Positions 22,556 through 30,788 of a stretch of 64,000 nucleotides of DNA are shown here, piece after piece (the stretch's first letter is position 1; every line of letters starts with the position of its first letter). Under the pieces are notes generated by a model, which saw only the letters and a list, made by a program, of their open reading frames with translations, was not told the DNA's origin and ran no database searches. The DNA lies in NCBI GenBank assembly GCA_028278545.1, contig JANQED010000033.1, forward strand, positions 1-64,000, written 5' to 3'. This stretch comes from Anaerolineales bacterium. Lineage in GTDB: Bacteria; Chloroflexota; Anaerolineae; Anaerolineales; UBA11858. The position numbers and the translations under genes were made by a program.

Positions 22556-23605
22556 TTATTTGTGGCTCTCTTCGAGGTCCAACAGATAGCGCTTGCGCCA
22601 CAGCCCACCGCCGTAGCCGGTCAGGCCCCCGTCGGAGCCGATCACGCGGTGGCAGGGGATGATGATGGCAATGCGGTTGTCGCCGTTGGCGCGGGCCACG
22701 GCGCGTACCGCCTGGGGGTTGCCGATGCGTTCGGCCTGCTCTTTATACGAACGAGTGTCTCCGTAGGGGATCTCCTGCAGGATGCGCCAGACCTTCTCCT
22801 GAAAAGCCGTGCCTGCGGTGACCAGGGGGACGCTGAAATCCTGGCGTTGGCCGGCGAAATACTCTTCAATTTCCCCGTTGAGGGCCTCGAAGTGGGGGTT
22901 CGCGCCGGGGATGAATTCGGCCTTGAGCGCTCTCTTCAAGCGCGCTATCTGAGTTTCCAGCATGCGCCGGTCGATGAACTCCAGCAGGCAGATGCCCTCT
23001 TCGGTAGCGCCGGCCAGCATAGGCCCCAGGGGCGTGAGGATGCGCGTGGTCACCACAATATCCTTATTGGTGCTCTTGTTCGGAGAAAAACCGGTGGCCT
23101 TTTTGAAGCCCTCGGTGAACCCGCTCAATGAGTCATAACCGGATTCGAAGGCCGTATCGACCACCTTCTCGCCGTATTTGATGCGCCCGAAGGCCTCGCT
23201 GATCCTCAAAGTGCGCAGATAAGCCTGGAAGGTCATGCCGTGATGTTTCTTGAACCAGCGGCGAACGCGAGCGGGGTCGATGCCTCTTGCGCGCAGGTCA
23301 CTGTCTTTGAGCCTGAGTTCTGGCTGTGCTTCGATCTCGCCCATCAGCGGTTTGAGCCATTGGGGGTATTCGCCCCGCTGTCCCATGGGGTGGCAGATTT
23401 TGCAGGGGCGGTAACCGTGCAGCAGGGCCTGGTGAGTAGAAGGGAAGAACTCCACGTTTTGCTGCTTCGGTTTGCGGGCCGTGCAGGTGGGGCGGCAGAA
23501 GATGCCGGTGGTTTTCACGCCGGCGAAGAAGATGCCCTCGTAAGTGCTGTCCTTCTCCAGCAGGGCGGTATACATGGTTTCGGGGAGGGGTAACGTCTGG
23601 TTCAT
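22556..23605 (-). CDS. ada: Ada: methylphosphotriester/O6-methylguanine-DNA methyltransferase and regulator
   Basis: 349 aa, cytosolic DNA-repair protein and transcription activator of the adaptive response to alkylation. N-terminal zinc site C37, C41, C68, C71, matching E. coli Cys38/42/69/72, so C37 is the phosphotriester methyl acceptor. An AraC-type HTH lies at about 95-178. The C-terminal methyltransferase has IPCHRVIG with acceptor C318 and helix-turn region RAVARANGDNRIA. All three parts are complete. Start ATG 23605 is preceded by CAGGAG. It stands alone between two other minus-strand transcripts with its own terminator. Confidence 0.96.
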   Translation of the reverse strand: MNQTLPLPETMYTALLEKDSTYEGIFFAGVKTTGIFCRPTCTARKPKQQNVEFFPSTHQALLHGYRPCKICHPMGQRGEYPQWLKPLMGEIEAQPELRLKDSDLRARGIDPARVRRWFKKHHGMTFQAYLRTLRISEAFGRIKYGEKVVDTAFESGYDSLSGFTEGFKKATGFSPNKSTNKDIVVTTRILTPLGPMLAGATEEGICLLEFIDRRMLETQIARLKRALKAEFIPGANPHFEALNGEIEEYFAGQRQDFSVPLVTAGTAFQEKVWRILQEIPYGDTRSYKEQAERIGNPQAVRAVARANGDNRIAIIIPCHRVIGSDGGLTGYGGGLWRKRYLLDLEESHK

Positions 23606-23627
23606 TCTTTGGTACTCCTGTTTTAGT

Positions 23628-23648
23628 GTTTACTGCCATACTGTAAAC
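23628..23648. promoter_or_regulatory. Candidate operator before ada
   Basis: GTTTAC-N9-GTAAAC, a perfect inverted repeat 23-43 nt upstream of the ada start, in the likely promoter. It does not resemble the E. coli Ada box. Confidence 0.4.
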
Positions 23649-23763
23649 CATGCTAGCGCAGTACGAAACCGAAAAATCGACAAATAAATCTACTTGAGAA
23701 GTTGCTCTTTCACAGCCTCCCTCTAAGGATAAATTCTAGCAAATTCGTGTTTGGGGATTCTCT

Positions 23764-26514
23764 TTAATCTCCCGCCCTTTCCAAATTCAACGCCAACAGC
23801 CGCTCAAGGATTTCATCATTGGTGATGTCGTGCGGCCAGCCGTATGCGTCCAGCACGGCCCGGTCGAGTTTTTGATGCGCCAGATCAAGCCAGGTGGGGC
23901 ACTGGTTGTAGAGGTTGGTGAGCGTGCGTCTTTTGAGTTCTTTTTCGCTGATCCCTTCGGGATTGAGCCAGCGCTGGCGTTTCTCATCTAGTTCGCGGGC
24001 GGCTTCGGCGATGGCCTGAACTTGGGGATCATCTCGCGGCTCACTTCCCGGCGGCCAGGGGAAGGGGAAGGTCTCGAAAGTAGTAGATGGTGTATATCGA
24101 GGACGATCTTCTAGTGAAGTACCTTTTCTTAGAGCCCATAGTTCATGTGGACTTGAATGCAGGACTCCAAAGAAATAATCAGTTTCATTGGCTATCGCTA
24201 CTACCGCACTATCTGGTAATAGTTCAGCGTCACCCCAAATGAATACTCGATATTTCGATACGCGTGGTGTAATAATCATGCGTTTGAGGTTCTTCTTTGC
24301 GTCTTTCAAATCCCGGCCACTTCGTCCCAATCTCCACCAATATGTTCTTCTCTGACGATCCCGGTTTATGTCACGATTGGGCTTCACGGTTTCTTTTATA
24401 TATTCGAATGGGGCTTCGTACAAGCTTGCTTCAGCAATTTCCATTTCATCAAAGTCGATTATCCATTTATTCCTTGTTCTCCCGGTTATATCTGAAGCAT
24501 TCATAAATGGTTTTATGACATTAGCGTTTGGCAAACCGTGTGGATTGGGAGTTGAAAGCATTTTTTGTGAAAGAGCATGATCAATATCAAAAGCTCCAAC
24601 CTTGACTGGGCCTTGGAATGCTATGTCTGAATTCTCAGCTAATGTTACGGCGGTTGTCATATCTATATCAGAAGTTAGATCAGGATTGATTTCATCAACG
24701 GGATTGCCATTTAGTTTCTTTTGTTTTTCAGTTCCATTATCAAACCCTACCATCGAAACATGTACAGACGCCCCATCCAATATCCAGTCACGGTCAGAAT
24801 GAGCCCAAAAAATATCTCCAAAATCCTTGATCTTTTCAAGCACTTTGCGATTGGCGCCACCACGTATTCCTTGGGTTGCCAATAGTCCTGCTCGTTGAAG
24901 TTTGCTTTTTTCTATAAGTTTCCGTACACGTTCGAACCAATAGCAGACAAGGTCCGCTTCTTTAGGGACGCTATCATGGTAGAGTTCAAACAATTGATCA
25001 ATATACTGATCCCCTAACTCCGCTCGCAGCCTCTTCCCCCCAAGAAATGGCGGATTACCGATGACCACATCGGCCTGGGGCCATTCCGGTTCCACGGCCT
25101 CCCCGGCTTCATCATAGGACAGGATTGCATCCATGTGTTGGATATTATCGAGTTTCTTCAAAATCGGCGAGGCAGGCTGACCAAAGCCGTTCTCGCGCAG
25201 CCATTGGATATAGCCGATCCAGATGGTGGCCTGGGCCAGTTCGTGGGCGTATGCGTTGATCTCGATCCCAAAGAGCTGCGCCGGCGAGGGGGCCGAGAGC
25301 GTGGTCATCAACGTAAGGCCCAGCTCCCCGGCCAACGCCGAGACCTGTTTCCATAAGTCCAGCAATTGGCGCAGGGCTACATACAGGAAGTTGCCGCTGC
25401 CGCAGGCCGGGTCGAGCACTTGCATGGCGCGCAGCTCGGCGCTGAATTCATCCAGCAGGCGCTGCAGATTGGCTTCTCGGTTGCGGCGCTTGCGCGCGGT
25501 ATCGGCTTGATCCCGTTTGGCGGCCAACTCCCGAGCCTGACTCTGCACTTCATCCCAGCGGCGGCGCAAAGGAGCCATCAGAACCGGCTCGACGATCAAC
25601 AGGATATCTTCCCGGCTGGTGTAGTGTGCTCCCAGTTGAGCGCGTTTGCCCGGGTCCAGGCTGCGCTCGAAGAGCGTCCCCAAAATTGAAGGTTCGATGC
25701 TGCTCCAATCCAACCCGCTGACTGCCGCGAGAACGTCGATCCCCTGGCTGTCGAGTTCCAGCACGAAATCATCATCAAACAGGCCGCCATCGAAGTGATT
25801 GATCTCGTCTGCGCCAAACCAGCCCCCGGTAGCCATCGCTGCGAAGAGTTGGCGCAATTGCCCGGCGAAGGCTTTTGAATTGCGGCGGGTCTTCTCTACC
25901 AATCGTGTAAAAATGTCCTTCGGCAGCAGACCGATGTCTTCGGCGAACAGACAAAACAGCAGACGGATCAAGAAATGGGCTGTCTGGCTTGGGTCTTCGC
26001 CCCATTTGCGCAGCAGTTCGGCCAGTTGGGCGAACTCTTTAGCCGCCTGCTCGGTGACTTGTTCGGGAGTTTCCGGGGCTCTCAGATTCCCCGAATCGAA
26101 AAAGGCTGCTCTGAGGATGTCCAGCTTTTCGGGGATCAGCAGATCATCAAGCGTGAGCTCATATTCACGTTTGATGGTGTTGGTGAAATTGGTGTGGATG
26201 CGGATGAATTGAGAGTCGGAGACAATCAGCAGGGGAGGGTTTTGCAGCGCTTCCCGGTAGCGCAAAAGCTGATCGTAAGCCGCTTCCAGATTTGCCCGCT
26301 CGCCCTTGTACTCCCAGGCAAAATATCCCCGTTTCCAAACATCGGCGAAGCCACGGTCCGCTGAGGCTTCATAGGAGAAGACTTCCTGCTGGCCGTATTC
26401 AATGGTTGTGGGGTGCCCCACTAGGTGACAGATGTCGGCGAAGTGCTCCTGGTAGAAGGAACGCTCTTTGAAATCGATGTTGCGCCATTTGTTGACGAAT
26501 TCTTGAGGGTTCAT
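23764..26514 (-). CDS. MmeI-type (Type IIL) restriction-modification enzyme
   Basis: 916 aa single-chain enzyme combining endonuclease, adenine-N6 methyltransferase and target recognition. The PD-ExK nuclease motif is D58-x9-E68-x-K70 (ADVWKRGYFAWEYK), the same spacing as in MmeI. A helical spacer follows, then methyltransferase motif I DPACGSGNF (368-376) and motif IV NPPF (487-490), and a target-recognition region about 620-830. The stretch encoding roughly residues 495-805 (24100-25030) is visibly A+T-richer than both ends of the gene, which suggests exchange of the recognition domain. No separate methyltransferase or specificity gene accompanies it. An intact host-defence function is likely. 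Confidence 0.9.
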   Translation of the reverse strand: MNPQEFVNKWRNIDFKERSFYQEHFADICHLVGHPTTIEYGQQEVFSYEASADRGFADVWKRGYFAWEYKGERANLEAAYDQLLRYREALQNPPLLIVSDSQFIRIHTNFTNTIKREYELTLDDLLIPEKLDILRAAFFDSGNLRAPETPEQVTEQAAKEFAQLAELLRKWGEDPSQTAHFLIRLLFCLFAEDIGLLPKDIFTRLVEKTRRNSKAFAGQLRQLFAAMATGGWFGADEINHFDGGLFDDDFVLELDSQGIDVLAAVSGLDWSSIEPSILGTLFERSLDPGKRAQLGAHYTSREDILLIVEPVLMAPLRRRWDEVQSQARELAAKRDQADTARKRRNREANLQRLLDEFSAELRAMQVLDPACGSGNFLYVALRQLLDLWKQVSALAGELGLTLMTTLSAPSPAQLFGIEINAYAHELAQATIWIGYIQWLRENGFGQPASPILKKLDNIQHMDAILSYDEAGEAVEPEWPQADVVIGNPPFLGGKRLRAELGDQYIDQLFELYHDSVPKEADLVCYWFERVRKLIEKSKLQRAGLLATQGIRGGANRKVLEKIKDFGDIFWAHSDRDWILDGASVHVSMVGFDNGTEKQKKLNGNPVDEINPDLTSDIDMTTAVTLAENSDIAFQGPVKVGAFDIDHALSQKMLSTPNPHGLPNANVIKPFMNASDITGRTRNKWIIDFDEMEIAEASLYEAPFEYIKETVKPNRDINRDRQRRTYWWRLGRSGRDLKDAKKNLKRMIITPRVSKYRVFIWGDAELLPDSAVVAIANETDYFFGVLHSSPHELWALRKGTSLEDRPRYTPSTTFETFPFPWPPGSEPRDDPQVQAIAEAARELDEKRQRWLNPEGISEKELKRRTLTNLYNQCPTWLDLAHQKLDRAVLDAYGWPHDITNDEILERLLALNLERAGD

Positions 26515-26736
26515 CGTGGTTGGATTGGTAATTTAGGTGACTTACGGCGTTGTCAAATTGTTGATGATGACATTATGGGTACAAATCTGATGAAGTCCGC
26601 AATGGATTTATTCTACCAAAGTTTACGGCTACTCCTCTGGAGGTTGTGGGTAAAAACCACAGGTTTTGTTTTTCTTCAATTTCTTTGCTGCCTGAAATTA
26701 CAAGGCAGCCCAGCACAATTAGTGTAAAATTAGGTT
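26515..26736. promoter_or_regulatory. Divergent region between the restriction enzyme and the MNT/HEPN pair
   Basis: A+T-rich. Holds a hairpin GCTGCCT/AGGCAGC (26687-26709) and a -10-like TAAAAT (26725-26730) that ends 6 nt before the MNT start, again pointing to a leaderless message. The hairpin could be an operator for autoregulation. Confidence 0.4.
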
Positions 26737-27069
26737 ATGGCAAGTTCGGTTCTTACCTCAAGTGCCCTTCATACGGTTGTAACCCGGCTTGTTGAGGGAT
26801 TACATCCAGATCGAATATATCTGTTTGGTTCGCAGGCGCGCGGACAAACAAATGAACAGAGCGATTTTGATCTCCTGGTAGTCGTGCCAGAGTCTGATCT
26901 TCCTCGGCATAAGCGAGAAGCTAAATCGTATGATTTGCTATGGGGGTTGACCACTCCCGTGGATGTGATTGTGCTTACCCAAGAGGAATTTAACCGCACT
27001 AGTCAGGTGAAAACGTCCCTTGCTTCCACTGTGCAGTCAAAAGGCCAGGTTATCTACAATGGGGAATGA
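26737..27069 (+). CDS. MNT-type minimal nucleotidyltransferase (antitoxin partner)
   Basis: 110 aa. Contains the pol-beta superfamily motif GSQARG-x6-SDFDLLV (residues about 31-48), with both Asp of the DxD present. MNT proteins paired with HEPN toxins usually transfer AMP to the toxin and so neutralise it. The HEPN gene begins 11 nt before this gene ends, so the pair is co-translated. The coding sequence is more A+T-rich than the housekeeping genes, consistent with acquisition. A leaderless start is suggested by TAAAAT 6 nt upstream. Confidence 0.88.
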   Translation: MASSVLTSSALHTVVTRLVEGLHPDRIYLFGSQARGQTNEQSDFDLLVVVPESDLPRHKREAKSYDLLWGLTTPVDVIVLTQEEFNRTSQVKTSLASTVQSKGQVIYNGE

Positions 27070-27472
27070 TGCAAAAATCGAAGAGACGAGGTCTTGGGTA
27101 GAAAAAGCAAATCAAGATTTGCTGTCAGCAAAGTGGTTGCTATCAAGTCCAGACGCACTTTTCAATGCCGTGGGGTTTCACTGTCAGCAATCAGCGGAAA
27201 AAATGCTCAAGGCATTTCTCACTTGGCATGATGAGCCCTTCGAAAAAACCCATTCTCTTGTCGCGCTGGTTGGGAAGTGCATCCCCTTTGATCAAGAGTT
27301 CCAAAAATTGAGAGAAGCGGCCACGACATTAACGCCTTATGCCGTTGCTTTTCGATATCCTGGTGATCTACCCGAACTTACGCTTCAAGAAGCTGAACAC
27401 GCTTTTTCATATGCTCAATTTGTGTGGGATTCCGTAATCAAAGAACTGCCTTTGGGCACTCATCCTGGATAA
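27059..27472 (+). CDS. HEPN-domain protein (toxin partner)
   Basis: 137 aa from ATG 27059; an in-frame codon further upstream would add 13 residues inside the MNT gene. Helical HEPN fold of the PF05168 type: WVEKANQDLLSAKWLL ... FHCQQSAEKMLKAFL ... KTHSLVALVGKC. The classical RNase motif Rx4-6H is not obvious, so activity as a ribonuclease is uncertain, though such members still pair with MNT proteins. It overlaps the MNT gene by 11 nt and is followed by a good terminator, making a compact two-gene module. Confidence 0.85.
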   Translation: MGNDAKIEETRSWVEKANQDLLSAKWLLSSPDALFNAVGFHCQQSAEKMLKAFLTWHDEPFEKTHSLVALVGKCIPFDQEFQKLREAATTLTPYAVAFRYPGDLPELTLQEAEHAFSYAQFVWDSVIKELPLGTHPG

Positions 27473-27478
27473 AACAAA

Positions 27479-27500
27479 AAAGCGCCATTTGTGGCGCTTT
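27479..27500 (+). terminator. Terminator of the MNT/HEPN module
   Basis: AAAGCGCCA-TTTG-TGGCGCTTT, 9-bp stem starting 6 nt after the HEPN stop, with T-rich sequence in and after the right arm. Confidence 0.75.
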
Positions 27501-27557
27501 CTTGATTCTTGAATCCGGTTAAATCAGAGAGAGTTTTTAGATACTCGATTAGAAAAG

Positions 27558-27630
27558 TGCCCCCACGGGGACTCGAACCCCGGTTTCAGCCTTGAGAGGG
27601 CTGTGTCCTAGGCCACTAGACGATGGGGGC
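27558..27630 (-). tRNA. tRNA-Glu (CTC)
   Basis: 73 nt on the minus strand. Acceptor stem GCCCCCA / TGGGGGC with discriminator A, T-arm GGGGTTCGAGTCCCC, anticodon stem CAGCC/GGCTG with loop CTCTCAA, so the anticodon is CTC (27596-27594). CCA is not encoded. A TTTT follows at once. All canonical stems can form. Confidence 0.96.
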
Positions 27631-27691
27631 GCTCAGGAATTGAGCGGGGGGAATTCTACCATGCGGGTATAGCCGCGTCAACGTGGAGTGA

Positions 27692-27704
27692 TACAATTCG
27701 GGGC
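27692..27704 (+). promoter_or_regulatory. -10-like box of a leaderless transcript
   Basis: TACAAT (27692-27697) ends 7 nt before ATG 27705. No ribosome binding site fits between. Confidence 0.4.
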
Positions 27705-28982
27705 ATGTCGAAGACGTTTATTGGTAGATTTGCCCTGTTTCTTATCGGTGCGGGCCTGCTTGGGTTGCTGCTTTATCAGGTTCCGGCGGTCAACCGGCGG
27801 CTCTCCTGGCGCTTGGACATTGCCACGACCTATCTCAGGGGCGTGATCAACCCCGTCGAAGCGCTCCCCACCCCGGCTTCCAGGTCCGCTGGGCCCTCTT
27901 TGGGGATCTCGCCATCCCCCGGTCCGCCTGGGTCCCCAACCCCATTGCCAACCCCCCAAACCGTGGTCATCCAGAGCCCCTCTGCGCCGCTGGACACACC
28001 GACGTTCACACCATCCCCTACGGTGATCCCGCAACAGGTTGAACTTCCTGCGCCGGAATGGGAACAGCAGGACTGGAATAACTGCGGGCCAGCCACTTTG
28101 TCGATGTACCTGCACTATTATGGTTGGGAAGGGGATCAGTTCAGCATCTCCAACCTGATTAAACCCGACCGCACCGACCGCAACGTCAACGTGGAGGAGA
28201 TGGATCATTTCACACGCAATTACGCCGGTTGGTTGCATACCATTTATCGGGTCGGCGGTGATATGGAGATGCTCAGGCAGTTTGTGGCGGCCGGGATACC
28301 GGTGATGATCGAGGCCAGCTTCTATTTTGCGGGCGCCTATTGGCCCAATGATGATCTCTGGGCGGCGCATTATCTGCTGGTGACCGGCTATGACGAGGCC
28401 CGGGGCACCTTTACTGTGCAGGACAGTTTTCACCGCCCGAATGATCGGCTGGACTATGCCACGCTGGATGAATACTGGCAGCCCTTCAACCGCGTTTTCA
28501 TCTTGATTTATCTACCTTCGCAAGAGGAGACGGTCAAAGCGATCTTGGGTTCGGCGTGGGAGGAGGAAACGAACCGGGAATCCGCTCTCCAAGCGGCCCA
28601 GGCCGAAATCGATGCGCAACCCGATGACGCCTTTGCCTGGTTCAACCTGGGGACCAACTTATTGTATTTCGAGCGCTACGAAGAAGCCGCACTGGCCTAC
28701 GACAACGCCCGGACTCATGGCCTCCCCCAACGTATGCTGCGCTATCAATTTGGGCCTTTCTTTGCCTACTTCCACACGGATCGCATCGATGACCTGCTCA
28801 CGCTGACGGATTACGCCTTACAGCGCACTCCCAACTCTGAGGAGGCGCTCTTGTGGCATGGCTGGGGCCTCTATCGCCAGGGAGACATCAACGGTGCGGT
28901 GGCCGATTTCAATGCCGCCCTGGCAGCTAATCCTTATTATGCCGATGCGCAGTACGCCCTGGATTTCGTTCTAAACCAATGA
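27705..28982 (+). CDS. Membrane-anchored C39-like cysteine peptidase with TPR repeats
   Basis: 425 aa. A signal anchor (about 8-26) and a Pro/Thr/Ser-rich linker (51-116) put the rest outside the membrane. A papain-like Peptidase_C39_2 domain follows: Q121/Q122 in EQQDWNNCGPATL, nucleophile C127, His in WAAHYLLVTGYD (H222) and D240. Residues about 290-425 form TPR-type helical pairs ending ADAQYALDFVLNQ. Family members cleave peptides or peptidoglycan cross-links; the substrate is unknown. No transporter is nearby, so this is not a bacteriocin-exporter C39 domain. Confidence 0.85.
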   Translation: MSKTFIGRFALFLIGAGLLGLLLYQVPAVNRRLSWRLDIATTYLRGVINPVEALPTPASRSAGPSLGISPSPGPPGSPTPLPTPQTVVIQSPSAPLDTPTFTPSPTVIPQQVELPAPEWEQQDWNNCGPATLSMYLHYYGWEGDQFSISNLIKPDRTDRNVNVEEMDHFTRNYAGWLHTIYRVGGDMEMLRQFVAAGIPVMIEASFYFAGAYWPNDDLWAAHYLLVTGYDEARGTFTVQDSFHRPNDRLDYATLDEYWQPFNRVFILIYLPSQEETVKAILGSAWEEETNRESALQAAQAEIDAQPDDAFAWFNLGTNLLYFERYEEAALAYDNARTHGLPQRMLRYQFGPFFAYFHTDRIDDLLTLTDYALQRTPNSEEALLWHGWGLYRQGDINGAVADFNAALAANPYYADAQYALDFVLNQ

Positions 28983-29023
28983 GCTTCTTGTCGGTACTTA
29001 GTGATTCTATGAGGAGATAGATT

Positions 29024-29878
29024 ATGGAAAAACGACGTTTTGGACGGACCGGCCACATGAGCACGCTGGCGATCTTTGGCGCGGCGGCTTTGTGGGAGAT
29101 GCCCCAGAGAGATGCTGATGCAGTGGTGGAGCAGGTGATCGCTGCGGGCGTCAATCACATCGATGTCGCCCCATCCTACGGGATGGCGGAAAAATTGCTC
29201 GGCCCGTGGATGCCGCGTATCCGGGATCAGTTTTTCCTCGGCTGCAAGACCATGGAGCGCACCAAGGAGGGTGCTGCCGCCGAGATGCGCCACTCGCTTG
29301 AATTGCTGGATGTCGATGGCTTCGATCTTTACCAGATTCATGCGGTTACCAATATGGATGAGTTAGATCAGGCCACCGGCCCTGGAGGCGCCTTGGAGGC
29401 GATGATCCAGGCCAGAGATGAAGGTCTGACGCGCTTCATCGGTATCACCGGGCATGGATTTGACTGCCCGGCCATTTTTCTGGAGGCGCTGGACCGTTTC
29501 GATTTCGACAGCGTCCTTTTCCCGATCAACTTCGTGCAGTATGCCAACCCGGAGTTCCGCCGAAACTCAGAAGCGTTGCTGCGCGTCTGTCGTGAGCGTG
29601 ATGTTGGCACCATGATCATCAAAGCGGTGTGCCGCAGTCCCTGGGGTGAACGAGAAAAAGTCTATAATACCTGGTATCAGCCCTTCGATGATGTCGAGAA
29701 TATCCAGAAGTCAGTGAATTTCGCCCTATCGCAAGATGTCACCGGCATCTGCACGGTGGGGGATAAGTACATCCTGCCGATGATGCTGGAGGCTTGCGAT
29801 AACTTTACTCCCTTGGACCACGAAGAGCAAGAAGCGTTGATCGAGAGCGCTTCGGCCTATGAGCCGTTGTTTGCGTAA
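29024..29878 (+). CDS. Aldo/keto reductase
   Basis: 284 aa NAD(P)H-dependent TIM-barrel oxidoreductase. Catalytic tetrad present: D47 and Y52 (HIDVAPSYG), K75 (GCKTMER), H106 (YQIHAV). It is shorter than many relatives, and it lacks the C-terminal Cys motif of the ferredoxin-type group. GVNHIDVAPSYG and IGITGHG fit the bacterial YdhF/YakC-like branch. The physiological substrate cannot be told from context: the preceding gene is a peptidase and the next is rplI under its own promoter. GAGGAG stands upstream of ATG 29024. Confidence 0.9.
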   Translation: MEKRRFGRTGHMSTLAIFGAAALWEMPQRDADAVVEQVIAAGVNHIDVAPSYGMAEKLLGPWMPRIRDQFFLGCKTMERTKEGAAAEMRHSLELLDVDGFDLYQIHAVTNMDELDQATGPGGALEAMIQARDEGLTRFIGITGHGFDCPAIFLEALDRFDFDSVLFPINFVQYANPEFRRNSEALLRVCRERDVGTMIIKAVCRSPWGEREKVYNTWYQPFDDVENIQKSVNFALSQDVTGICTVGDKYILPMMLEACDNFTPLDHEEQEALIESASAYEPLFA

Positions 29879-29930
29879 ATTTGCCTCAGGTTTTCTGGAG
29901 GCCAGATGAAAATGAGACTGTGATCACGCG

Positions 29931-29959
29931 TTGACGGTTCTATCTCGCTTTGGTAAAAT
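29931..29959 (+). promoter_or_regulatory. Sigma-70 promoter of rplI
   Basis: TTGACG (29931-29936), 17 nt, TAAAAT (29954-29959), with an extended -10 TGG just before the -10. Expected start near 29966, leaving a leader of about 57 nt. Confidence 0.75.
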
Positions 29960-30022
29960 CCCCCCGCTCAGTGCGTTGTACCCTTCGCCTGAGACATTCA
30001 ATATCGAAAGGGCTTGTGACAA

Positions 30023-30697
30023 ATGAAAGTATTACTTCTGAAAGACGTGTACAAACTCGGCCGTGCCGGCGATGTGAAGAAAGTAGCCAATGGATACGGC
30101 CGCAACTATTTAATCCCCCAGGGTTTGGCTGTTCTGGCGACTGAGGGGGCGCTCAAACAGGTTGACCGCATCCGTGCCGATGCCGACAAGCAGCGCAGTA
30201 TCCTCAACGAGGAGATGAGCGGTTTGGCCGAACAGATGGCCGAAGTCAGCCTTACTTTCCCCGTGCGGGCCAGCGAGACCGGGCGATTGTATGGCTCGGT
30301 GAACACCCGCATGATCTCCGAAGCGCTCTCCAAAGAGGTCGATACGGAGATCAGCCATCGCCAGGTTGATGCCCAACCCCTGCGGATGATCGGCAAGCAC
30401 ATGGTCGGCGTTCGGTTGACCGTAGACCTGGTTCCAGAGATCAGCGTGATCGTCTACCGTGAAGGGGAATCCCCCGAGGCGGCCATCGCAGAAGCAGCTG
30501 AAATAGCAGAAGCGCTCGACAAGGGTGAGATCGAGATCGAAGACCAGCCCATCTACGAGTACGAGCTGGAAGAGGAGGCTGAAACCGACGCGGAGGCGGA
30601 GACAGAAGCGGATGCCGGTGCCGACGCTGATGCCGAAGCTGACGCGGAGGCAGGAGAGGCAGCCCAACCCGAAGAAGCAGAGGCTGCTATCGAGTAA
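30023..30697 (+). CDS. rplI: 50S ribosomal protein L9 with long acidic tail
   Basis: 224 aa; normal L9 is about 148 aa. The N-terminal rRNA-binding domain (MKVLLLKDVYKLGRAGDVKK, then VANGYGRNYLIPQGLA), long helix and C-terminal domain up to about residue 150 are ordinary. Residues 150-224 are an added Glu/Asp/Ala tail with runs of EAE and DADAEAD. A similar acidic tail occurs on S1 (60560-62281), so it may be a lineage trait. The tail does not look like sequencing error because the frame stays open with even codon use. It has its own promoter and terminator. Confidence 0.97.
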   Translation: MKVLLLKDVYKLGRAGDVKKVANGYGRNYLIPQGLAVLATEGALKQVDRIRADADKQRSILNEEMSGLAEQMAEVSLTFPVRASETGRLYGSVNTRMISEALSKEVDTEISHRQVDAQPLRMIGKHMVGVRLTVDLVPEISVIVYREGESPEAAIAEAAEIAEALDKGEIEIEDQPIYEYELEEEAETDAEAETEADAGADADAEADAEAGEAAQPEEAEAAIE

Positions 30698-30715
30698 GGC
30701 GCTTTTCCATTCGAG

Positions 30716-30762
30716 AAAATCCGGCTTGGGTTCGTGGTGAAGTCCCTCCCAGGCCGGATTTT
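30716..30762 (+). terminator. Terminator of rplI
   Basis: AAAATCCGGC (30716-30725) / GCCGGATTTT (30753-30762), with an inner TTGGG/CCCAG-type extension, ending in TTTT. Confidence 0.8.
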
Positions 30763-30775
30763 GTGTATTCTCCTG

Positions 30776-30788
30776 TATAATTGACCCC
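30776..30788 (+). promoter_or_regulatory. -10 box of a leaderless RodZ-like gene
   Basis: TATAAT (30776-30781) lies exactly 7 nt before ATG 30789. The would-be -35 falls inside the rplI terminator and is poor. Confidence 0.45.

Noticed and set aside
27020-27058. Upstream extension of the first HEPN gene
   Set aside because: It lies inside the MNT gene; ATG 27059 begins just before the HEPN fold.
23764-27630. Integrated island with attachment site at tRNA-Glu
   Set aside because: I looked for a second copy of the tRNA 3' end beside the restriction and MNT/HEPN genes and found none; no integrase is present.
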